Assembly (NCBI RefSeq): GCF_000005505.3
Contig: NC_016135.3
Coordinates: 1,326,001 to 1,390,000, forward strand
Length of the DNA stretch: 64,000 nt
Origin: Brachypodium distachyon
Taxonomy: Eukaryota; Streptophyta; Magnoliopsida; Poales; Poaceae
Direction: 5' to 3'
The first letter of the stretch is position 1, and each line of letters starts with the position of its first letter. The translations under genes and the position numbers were made by a program. The notes under the pieces are model-generated. The model had not been told where the DNA came from, made no database searches, and saw only the letters and a program-made list of their open reading frames with translations. Below, in pieces: positions 42,956-52,660 of this stretch.

Positions 42956-44230
42956 AAAATTAATTTTAAATGATTTTAACACAATGGCAAAGCTATCAAC
43001 TGTTATGAAATTCAACAGGGCTTGGTTCCGCGACGACCTTGCCATGGGCTGGTAAGTTTTCTAAATTCTCGTTTTACGAAATTGATTTGTGTAACTCGAA
43101 AGATACAACAAATTACTCCTTGTGCCTGGAAAGATGACATCTTCTATGTTGAGGTCTGCCATAAGCAATTTTGGCCTTTGCTTTTTAACAGAACATCATA
43201 AAAAGTTATAATGGAAATCATTTTCTTCTGATGATAGAAGTATCATGTAATTTTCGAGCTAACCTTTTTAGGTACGATCTCCTATCTTTAAGCTGCAAAA
43301 AAAAAGTACCGCATGTACTTAATCCTGGGCGCGAAGCGTAAAAATTCACTTTTTTTTTTGCATTCTTTTCTTACAAATTGGATTTGTTTCTTACAATTAT
43401 CTATGAGAAATTCAGGAGGTCAAATTCAAATTAATGGATTCATGATGAGTTTCTCGTGTTAAAAAAAAGAAATGGCTAAGGATACAATCAACCGAGAAAT
43501 TCTTACTTCTAAGCTCTACTGGGGAGAAGTAACTAAAAAGTACAAATTGAAAAAGGTAATGTGAATTGTCCGAACTACATAGAGGGAAGTCGATAGATCA
43601 AGTATGGCTTGATCAGCGCGAGGGTGTGGTCGGTTCTCAGGGTTACACGTCTAATTCGTCGAATCATCGTACACAGTATAATTATTCCGACTCTATCTGA
43701 ATCCCTGTAATGAAAACGTGGTGGCTACCATAGCTAGCTTGACGTTTTGGATCATATATGGGGCACGGCACATTTGGTTTGGTTTGGTCGTTAATTATTC
43801 CAAGTAAGTTGCGGTGTGCCTAAAACTATTTATTGATTTCGTGAACGTGTGCGCTCCGAGTCCCCGGCGCAAAACTATGGTTGGAAGAGTGCTTTCTTAT
43901 GCTACTGGAAAAATAGAATTTATGAGCCGTGACATGCTTAGATATACTTTTGTTTGTCTACTATGAAGCTTCGATCTACATATTCAAATACAGTGGTTTT
44001 CTCCCAGTCGGCAGAATTCAGGGCTACGGGCTCATTAGACTTAGCAGTTAGCAGCGCAGGCCCGACCAATGTTTTGTTAAAAAAGGAGTAAGTGTGCAGC
44101 AGTTTTTTCTTTTCCTTCTTGAGGGAATTTTGTACAGCATCGATGAAGGCCCATGAGTGCAGCCCACCGAAAAAACAATGCATGCAGTACAATCCCACGA
44201 CGCACCACCAGCCTAACAGTTAAACCCCCG
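42956..44230. repeat. 3' flank of RNA copy 2, duplicated at 52.66-53.51 kb
   Basis: Blocks such as ggtcggttctcagggttac (43628), ccctgtaat..aacgtggtgg, ctatag/catagctagct, ggggcacg..tttgg and atttcgtgaacgtgt recur in order from 53288 on. This supports duplication of a unit that includes RNA gene plus flank. The remaining sequence is AT-rich without genes. Confidence 0.7.
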
Positions 44231-44402
44231 CTCCATTAATTAGTCCCACACGGCCAACACACAGTGCATTCTCCAGCTTAAATAATCTCTCCTTCACCTC
44301 ATCATCAGCCGGTCGTGGTCGTTCACGCCTGTCACTCCATCCAGCGTAGGGCTAAAGAGTTGGTGAGATAGGTTTTGTGAGCTTTGAAGCCCGTGTCAAA
44401 GC

Positions 44403-45071
44403 CCGTGCGTGCAACTGCTATGAACTGTTTAGGGAACTGGTGACAGTGCAAAAGAAATATGAATATTTTAAGACAAAACGAGTTTATCGTCATAACAAAT
44501 ATGCAACAAAACAATAGAAAAACATACAACTTCAGAAAAACCGAAAATTGAAACTTCATCAAGCCGACTATTTGCATATCTTAAAATATGTGTACTTGAT
44601 ACTTGGTGAACTATTTAATGTGAAAGTGAAAAATCATAGGTGTCAAAATATTAAATCGTCGAAGAGACCACCAAAATGAATTTCTAGTGGTCTACAACAA
44701 ATGATGTGGATGATGATATGGATAATTTGCATGCTCATGATGTGAATGATGTGGACACCATGTAAACTTGCAAACATTAATTGCAATTAGTGGGGATCGA
44801 TTTTATAGATTATATAGATGACCAATATAACGATGAAACAAAAATCTACAATTCTACAAAACATTACTCCATACAATAGTATTAAACATACGTGTAAATA
44901 TTCCATACAATGAGTGATGTGACTAAACAGTCCTTTCATTTAGATAATTGAGTATATCACTTATATGGTTCAAAAATTAACACCAGCAAACAAAGCCTAT
45001 GGTTTTGCTTCAATTGTTTCACCAGCTCTTGGTGTCACCAATAAAAATTTAGTACAACTATCTTACCGGAA
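44403..45071. other. AT-rich insert sequence left of the FAR1 Mutator element
   Basis: It begins with cccgtgcgtgcaac, a form of the terminus motif also seen near 530, directly at the break in the RNA copy. No gene is supported. Confidence 0.4.
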
Positions 45072-45189
45072 GGGAACGAGATCCTCTGACGTACTAGTCA
45101 ATACTGCAGAGGGACGTAACTTAAATCCGTTCGTTCATGGTCCATCGGACGGCAGCACATCAAATCCCTTTGAAACTCAACACGAGTCG

Positions 45190-45600
45190 GCCCAAAGCCG
45201 AGCTCAACGAAGGGGAAACAGAAATCGGCGCACTGCAGCTGACAAAAGGAAGACCAGCGGCGGCGGCGCCCCCTCCTCCCGGCCGTCTCTGCTTCCACCG
45301 TGGCGGCGCGGCGCGACGCTGGTGGCCCAGGTGAAGTGCGGCTTGCTGCAGGGGTCTATAGTTCGGCTCATATTGTAGAGGAGGATGGTGGCGTTGATGG
45401 CGAACGCGAGCTGGAGGCCGTCCTCGTCGCCGGCCGTTGCCTAGGCTCACGCTGGTCCTCCCGGCCGTATCGTCCTCGTCGCCGCGCTCGACCGCTGCCC
45501 GGACACACACGCTGGTCGCGTTCTCGAAGAGAAGGAGCAGGAGCGCAGGAGCCCGTCCTGGTCGCATTTGACCTGTGCACTGCTGCTATCCTGTTGTTAA
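45190..45600 (-). other. GC-rich segment inside the Mutator element, possible captured exon
   Basis: GC content and codon character differ sharply from the AT-rich transposase. On the minus strand one frame reads LQLAFAINATILLYNMS and KPHFTWATSVAPRR, which looks like a membrane-protein exon, but I do not recognise the parent gene. Frames do not join into a full ORF. MULEs are known to capture host exons. Confidence 0.4.
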
Positions 45601-45924
45601 TTGAATTTGGAGACGCAAAGTGCAGGAAGCATCCTCGCTGTTAAACTGAATTTGGAATTGCAAGAAAGATTGAGACGTAGTTGTGATTAGATGTTATGAC
45701 TGAAAATAACTACGACAGTACTCTTGCACAAAATGGCAATTGTTGATGCTAACTGAATTGAACATTGCCCGTAACTGAACTGAAGTAAATCGGAGCACAT
45801 GATTGTCGAAAACAGAAATATTTCACCACAGCCCTATAAAAGCTTCATCTGTGATTGGTCCCTATAAATTTAATAAACAAGTAAGATTTTATAAACAACT
45901 ATGATCTCTATGTTTGTTTTATAA

Positions 45925-48766
45925 CTATATGAACAAGATTACCGTCAATAATTGAGTGAAGCTAAGATTGGTCTCGTAGACTTCAGATTCTTTCCCTTTG
46001 CCACTATAAACACCATCATTTGCAACTTGTACTTGTGCATCTGCTTGTGATTGTGCTGGTGCACTGCCACTACCTGCCTCTTCCCCAACCTCTTCTATCT
46101 GTGGTGAAATAAAATAGAACGGTTATGAGAATTGAAGGACAGAATGATAACACTGAAATTGCACTTTTATTTAGCAACATACATTTTCCCTCTTTTTTCT
46201 GAACTTGTGCTTTTTATCGAGCCAAGTTCTTTTTCGTTTTGAAGTTTTTGTTTCAACCTCCTTTTTCTTTAGGCGCGTGTTAGTCAACAAGTCATCTGGT
46301 GGGCTAGCATCTGTGGGAATCGTAGATGGATACCGAGGAGTGCTTGTGCATGCATTGAGTTTTTCTTGAATTTGCTTACCAAGGATGTCAAGTGTGCTAT
46401 CCACCAAAACAACACATTCTGGAGTTAGTCAACAAGTCATCTGGTGGGCTAGCATCTGTGGGAATCGTAGATGGATACCGAGGAGTGCTTGTGCATGCAT
46501 TGAGTTTTTCTTGAATTTGCTTACCAAGGATGTCAAGTGTCCTATCCACCAAAACAACACATTCTGGGAAGTTGGATGCTCGATCCGCCAAATTATGAAA
46601 TTTGTGGGACATATATCTGTAGCTAAGCATGGCATCCATATATGGGTTTTCAATTATATTTCTTCCCTCCTTGTCTTGTACAGCTCCACTTCGTGCTTCT
46701 CGTGTCCATCGCTTTAACACATAATGTGATGGCAATGACTTGATGTTCATTAAATCAAGAACTTTAAGAGCATGGCCACACAATATCCCAATTCTCTCAT
46801 ATTGCTGGCAGCTGCACACAACTATTTGTCTCAAAGGATCACCGGTAACTTTATACTCCTCTTCGATGGTAAAATCTCCTACAATATATTCATTACAGCC
46901 ATCCAATTGCTTGGTGCAAGCTGATAAGAATCTTTCATATTCACCTTGGAAAGCTTCGAATATACCAGGTGTATATACGTTGCTAGCTTGCACCAACATA
47001 GGTGGTGGTCTCCTCATAAATAATTTTGGCAACTTTTTCCTTGAGTCAAATTCTGAATTCAGTTCGTTATTCCTTTTTCCTTGCACCACCCTTTCAAAAT
47101 GCTTAAAGAAACGGATGATATCGAAATCAGATTTGAAATGGATTTTCAAATCATTGTTCAGACTCTCACTCAATTGTGTACTTCTCATTCCTAGTGTGAA
47201 GACATCCTTCATATAACATTCAGCCCATTTTTCTTTGAACTTATATATGCTATCCAACCAAGTTTGCTTGCTCACCTTTTTCCTCATGAGGTCAAACTTT
47301 TGTTCAAATTCTGCCTTGTCTTCATACTCAAACATGCACGCACTAAAATCTGCCATAATAATAGTTTCTTCATTCTCCTCTCTTTTCTTCTCTTCATTTT
47401 TTTCTTTCTTCTTCTCTTTTTTCTTCTTTTCCTTTTTCTGATCTTCATCCTTCTCTTCATGTAGATGCTTGACAGCATTTTGCATAATGTGAAAGGTGCA
47501 TAATCCATGACATGCTTCTGCAAACACTTCTCCAACTGCCTTTCCCATTGCGGCATCTTGATCTGTATATAATGTTTTAGGTACCTTTCCTTTATGAGCA
47601 TTTAGAAAGGCCTCAAACAACCACTTGAAAGATGCAAAGGTCTCATCATACATGAGAGGAGCACCAAAAACTACAGTTTCTCTAAAGTGATTGAATCCGA
47701 CAAAAACACCGAAGGGCCTACTCTCTTTGTTTGTTCCAAAAGTAGTGTCAAAACTAACCACATCGCCAAAATGTGCATAGTCCATGATCATTTTAGCATC
47801 TGCCCAAAATATGTTTGCTATTTGTTCTTCACAATCCATTTGCAATGCATATTGGAATGATGGGTTTTCAGCAATCTTGTCTTGAAAATACTTAAGCATG
47901 CTACCTGCTTGGCCATATGCCATTTCTCGTTGGCGCTTCGTCCGCAAATAATTCTTGTGATCACGGAGGGTATAGCTAAGATTGAGTCCTCCACCAACTT
48001 GACGACTTGCAAACTCATGTGAGGCTTTTTTGGCCCAATACCTGCATCATCTGCCATTTCAATTTCAAAAGCTTGTAACTCTGAAATTTTCCTCTGTGAC
48101 ACCATTAAATGTAAAGTTTCTGGCAGGTGCAGTGTGTGATTGTGTTCCAAAATCAGCTTAGTCACTTTGAGATTTTCCTTTTTCCGGTCCATATTAACAC
48201 TCATGTGCACTTGGCAATCGGTTCTAGTTTCAGCTCGAGGCAACTTTGTTAAATGGTCTCTTTTGTCTTGTGATCGATGACCCTCATTTGCACAAACAAA
48301 TTTACATGATGTAACTTTCCCATCAGATGCTCTTTTGTTTGTATACCTTTTTCTGACCTCAAAGCCTTGCTGCCCACTATAGCTCAGACAACATGCCCAA
48401 GCTTCATCTGAATTTGTAAATTCCATGCCAACATGAGGTACCAAACCTGGCAGTACAACTCTGTAGTGTAAAAATTGAGTAAGTGTTGGAGTTATGAGTT
48501 GTGCAAGTGTGGAGAAAATATTGGAACCAGTAGAATTGAAAAATAAGTTGTGGAAATAAGCAAACACTAGCAGTATGTAAGGATACAAAAATCATATAGC
48601 CTTTTCCTGTTTAAATTACCGATTTCATGCCAAAGTACTTGAGATAAGGAAAGTACCTATTTAAATTAGGATCATTGCTTGATCTGTTAATCTCCTCTGC
48701 CACCTCTGTTTCTTTCATAGTTTCTTCTTCCATGGACAAATAGAGAAATTGATCAAATTCAACCAT
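45925..48766 (-). pseudogene. FAR1/MULE transposase gene, three exons, two lesions
   Basis: Exons are 48766-48657, 48460-46183 and 46098-45925, all with GT-AG junctions in phase; the stop is TAG. Exon 2 begins with a FAR1-type DNA-binding region (SDEAWACCLSYSGQQGFEVR, then TDCQVHMSV and LILEHNHTLHLPE). It continues to the MULE transposase core (GDVVSFDTTFGTNKESRPFG, then YTDQDAAMGKAVGEVF and CHGLCTFHIMQN) and a SWIM finger (CSCQQYERIGILCGHAL). A one-base loss near 48000 (KLVEDS instead of KLVGGGLNL) and a 145-bp tandem duplication at 46279-46567 break the frame. Without them the model is about 805 codons. A Lys/Glu-rich tract (minus strand, about 47364-47460) is inserted in the core and looks like microsatellite expansion. 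Confidence 0.85.
46279..46567. repeat. 145-bp tandem duplication in the transposase gene
   Basis: Bases 46279-46422 recur at 46424-46567 with one difference (gtgctat/gtcctat). Since 145 is not a multiple of three, the duplication shifts the frame and ends the protein early, just after a second partial copy of the SPPDDLLTN segment begins. Confidence 0.92.
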
Positions 48767-49185
48767 TTACTTCCATGAGAAATAGGGGAGTTGATCAAAC
48801 CAAAGTAGAGCAGCGCTTGAGCTCCAGGTCCTGGCACAAATTCGAATTCAGGTGATTGTCGTCATGTGGGAGACAGAACGAGAAAGGGAGAAAATCGGGC
48901 AACTGAGACCTGGGAATGACGAAGCAGATCAGCACGTGAGCTCCTCCAGGTCCTAGCGGGAAATCTCTTTCTCTCCTGCCGTACTTGTCTAACACCCTGT
49001 CCTCTGGCGCCTTTTTCTGAGACAGCGCTCTTCTTTTCCCTCTTGGTCCTTGGACTGGGCTTTGGGCCAACCCATCAGTGCGTTTCCAGGGGATCTGATG
49101 TGCTGCCGTCCGATGGACCACGAACGAACCGATTTAACTTACGTCCCTCTGCAGTATTTGACTAGTACGTCAGAGGATCTCGTCC

Positions 49186-51000
49186 TTAGGAAGGTGACCT
49201 AATCAGTGAAGAAGGACACCTTAGTACGTTATTTCATCAAAGGAATGGATGACACAAATTGGGCATGCAATGTGACTCTGAAACAATTAACAGGAAAGTT
49301 CATCTTCGTCCATATAAATTGTATAACTGAAATGATGTGCTAGCTCCTTAGATCTACTACAAATGCGGTAAACAACAACTGGAGAAAGGGTGATGAATAG
49401 TACATGAGAACAAAATACTACATGCAGATCTTTGACATAAAAAAACAATGTTACGAAATCTTTCCTATCCTGCAAAATAAACCAATTAGCAAGTGCAGGT
49501 AGGCAGTGTGGTAAATTACAGAGGAAGAACACCTTGCTATGCACGTCGATGCTCACATATCCAAGATGAGATTAGGTCGATCATTACTCATGAGATAATG
49601 TAGAACATCTCCAGGATGAAAGGATGGAGTGAAATAAGAAATAGGCAATACTGCGGCATCGTTCAGCTTAATTGATAGCCCCATACCTGGCAGTTTCTGC
49701 AGTACTATGAGAAACAAATCATGATTCACTTTTTCTGTTCCCTGCGACAACAAACACACTGATGGAACAAAAGAAGTACATAACTGGAAGTAAATTTTCT
49801 ACTTAACTAACATGTGCCCATCTTGGTGTTCACCACTGTTTCTGAATACAATCTGACTCCAAAGGAAAATGGATAGATTAGACTCCCTTAATTTTTTTTT
49901 TCGTGTGTGACCCAGCTGCATGTACCATGAAGAAAAACTAAGTAGATTTTTTTCTTAGTTCACACCCAACATGAACAGGGAGCAAAAAAGTTTCTGAGCT
50001 GGCGCTTACCTTTTGTATTCACCAGAAAAATCTCATATCTGAATTTTGTATTCTGCCACAATTATCTACCAAAATGAGCACATACAAAAACTGATTAACA
50101 TTTAGCCAAATATAAAATAACAGAGGGGACACAAAACACATGAAATCTTGAATATACCGAGGGATGGGATAACCTGGGGGCTATATGTTGTCTACTTGCA
50201 AAGGGAAATCTTGAATACACCACGTCGTACCTACCTGCACAGGGAAATCAGATTCAGCTATATGTTCTTCAAAGCCAACAAATCTTTGGAAGAGGCAAAT
50301 CATCAAACACCTCCTATGCAGAGAGACGGGATAACCTGCGGCATGGGACAAATAATCCCACAAGAGAGAGACTGGGGAACAACGTGGGTGGAACAATTAC
50401 AACGAAGATTCAGTGCAATGAAGGGACAACGCCGAGGAATGAGACGTCGACGTGTAAGACAAAGCCTACGCGGTGACGCCCACGACGATTTCGGCTCGTT
50501 GGGAGCTTCGGCGTGGTTGCCGCCGCTGCCAGGAACGCCGGGAGGGGCTCGCCGGACGCGTGGAAGGCGAGGACACGGAAACGCTCACAGTGCGGCGGCG
50601 AAGACGCGTACACCCGGCGGAGGAGCACGGGCAGGAGGGCAGGCGAAGCAGTGCGGTAGCCACATCGATCGGGTTTTCACCCCTGCCGCACCTGTGCGCA
50701 GTCTTTTTCTGGTGGGCTGAGAACGTGGCTCAGGCGAAGCCCATATCGGTACGCAACGGGCGCTGCTGCTGGAACGGGTCGTGCTCGCGGTACAAACTGA
50801 AGACGCCTACGGAGTGAATCTGAGCCGTACAAATTTTCATCCAACGGACTGAACATTTCTGATGACGTGGATAAACTGCATGTGCAGCTTGCTAAATTAA
50901 CTGTACTTAATGGGGTTCAACTTTATAGATTTATAGATTAGGGCTTCCCCCCAGATGTTGTTCGGTTTGGGGGTTTGGCACCTATCGTTGGATGAGTAGA
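49186..51000. other. Insert sequence right of the Mutator element
   Basis: AT-rich until about 50400, then GC-rich to 50800 with open frames on both strands and no domain. It ends in ctttatagatttatagatta near 50945, similar to other insert ends in this window. No gene is supported. Confidence 0.4.
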
Positions 51001-51231
51001 CCCTGAATGAATGTGTGTTTCACGGGGTAGACTGTAGGCACACTTGTATTCTTTGCCCGTCTCGCCGGCCGGAGATTGTGGCGCTCGTCCTTACTATAGG
51101 GCTGATGGTGCGAGAACCATAAATGGGCTTTGGCCCATAGGTCGTCGGGCCTTTATATATAGGGTCTGGGGACGAATTTCTCAGTCCGGAGCCCATGCCA
51201 TGCTGTTTGTGGATTTGCCTGTGGGGTTACC

Positions 51232-52543
51232 GTTGATTTTGACAAAACAGACCTCGTGACGAAACTATTCTACGCAATGGACTCGTCGCGAAACTATTTC
51301 ACAAATCTAACCCGAAAACATAGCTCCCAACAGTTAGACGTTAAGCTCTGTAGCATAGCGCCTCTCCCTAAGGCGTTATGCGTCTGCCAGCGTGGCAAGT
51401 GGGCCAGCCTGCACCCCACACTGACTATGTAGCGCCATTTGGTAGGGCGCTATGTTTGCGGGCATAGCGCCCCGTGTGGGAGACGCTATGATCTCAGTTG
51501 CATTGCATGCATGAGAGACTGCACTCTTCTTCCTGTAATACTACATGCATGACACATTGATCCCTCGGCTGGCCCCGTGCTGTGTGCGAGCTAGACTCAG
51601 GTAGCTAGCTACTAGCTTTGTATGTGTAGCTGCATGCATGTTTGGAGATATGCCAGTAGTTTAATCCATTTCGATGGCAGCCTAGCTAGCTAGCTTGGTA
51701 TGTGTAGCCGTGGGATAGTGATTCAGGATGGCAATGGATAGTCAAAATGTGAATATCCATGGATATCCAGCCCATGGATCACGGATATGGAGCGGGTTTT
51801 CGATCCATGGATATCCACGAATGGATACCCGCCAACTCGTGGAGTGGGCACGGATATCACATTTGATCCATGGATATCCATGGATATCCGGTATTTATTA
51901 AAATAAATAAATTATTGACATGTGAGTTCATTAGTTAGCTATATTGAGTCATATAAATAGTCTTCTTCCCACTCAACCCTACCCTAACAACCCAACCCCG
52001 ATCTGTCCTCGACTCCTGATTCTCCCATCGATCCCCTCCCAATTCCTGATATGTTGTTGTTGCTCCTGTTTATGATGTATATTCCATGGATATCCGGATA
52101 CCCGGTGGATATGGATGTGGATATGGTTTTGCATCCACGGATATTTTCGTGGATGGATAATTGATTTGGCGATGGATATGGATATGGATATGAATTTGGT
52201 CGACCCGTCCAGACCCACCCCATTGCCATCCTAAATAGTGACAGAGAGTGAGGGCATAGCGCCTTCCCGGACGCGAAGGTAGCTGGCATAGCGCCCAAGG
52301 CTTAGGCGTCATGCTAGGACTTAGCAAAATTTGAGACCCTGCATGGTCGTGGGTGGGGTCCGGGCTGGCTCCGTTTGGCCACGCTGGCAGGCGCATAGCG
52401 CCTTATGGAGAGGTGCTATGCTAAAGAGTTTAACACCTAACTGTTGGACGCTATACGAAAGGGTTAGATTTGTGAATAGTTTCGCGACCAGTTCATTGTG
52501 TGATTTAATAGTTCCACCTCGAGGTCTGTTTTGTCGAAATCAC
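51232..52543. mobile_element. Non-autonomous MULE with 9-bp TSD
   Basis: GGGGTTACC is perfectly duplicated at 51223-51231 and 52544-52552. The TIRs are about 165 bp (51232-51396 and 52379-52543). They begin gttgattttgacaaaacag / gtgatttcgacaaaacag and share caaatctaaccc, ccaacagttag, agcatagc and tgccagcgtggc. A 9-bp TSD and long TIRs define Mutator-like elements. No transposase is encoded. It interrupts the 3' half of the third RNA copy, and a hAT-like MITE is nested in it. Confidence 0.9.
51722..52234. mobile_element. hAT-like MITE nested in the MULE
   Basis: The ends ttcaggatggcaatgg and ccattgccatcctaa are inverted repeats. ATAGTGA is present on both sides (51715-51721 and 52235-52241), or 8 bp with one mismatch as in hAT elements. 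The interior is filled with ggatatccatggatatcc-type direct and inverted motifs. Confidence 0.72.
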
Positions 52544-52660
52544 GGGGTTACCACGCGGGGAAAAGGGGCCCTGATTACATACAGGTCTGTCCGACCGTTC
52601 GGGTTAAGCCTGGTGCATGGGTTCGCTCACACCTTGACACATATCTCACCAACTCTTTTT

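Larger units (their letters stand above)
45072..49185 (-). mobile_element. Autonomous-type Mutator element, FAR1/Jittery-like, decayed
   Basis: TIRs of about 100 bp (about 45072-45174 and 49083-49185) pair through gatcctctgacgtactagtc, ctgcagagggacgtaa and gtccatcggacggcagcaca. Flanks ttaccggaagg (left) and ttaggaagg (right) could be an eroded 9-bp target duplication. One gene, reading leftward, encodes a FAR1-domain transposase. A GC-rich segment at 45190-45600 between left TIR and gene may be captured host DNA. The element sits inside the split third RNA copy. Confidence 0.82.
44243..52660 (+). pseudogene. Third copy of the 7SL-like RNA gene, split by large insertions
   Basis: The promoter (GTCCCACACGG 44243-44253, ttaaataat at about 44279) and the start GCCGGTCGTGG at 44308 are intact. 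The 5' strand of the closing helix, GAGTTGGTGAGATA, is at 44357-44370. Homology ends near 44402. The 3' half resumes at about 51000 and is cut again by a MULE (51232-52543). It ends with TATCTCACCAACTC (52642-52655) and T5. The two helix strands are perfectly complementary over 14 bp although now about 8.3 kb apart, so both halves come from one gene. The insertions rule out a functional transcript. Confidence 0.68.

Noticed and set aside
50148..50817. 190-codon plus-strand frame
   Set aside because: Crosses from AT-rich to GC-rich insert sequence with no domain or conserved start.
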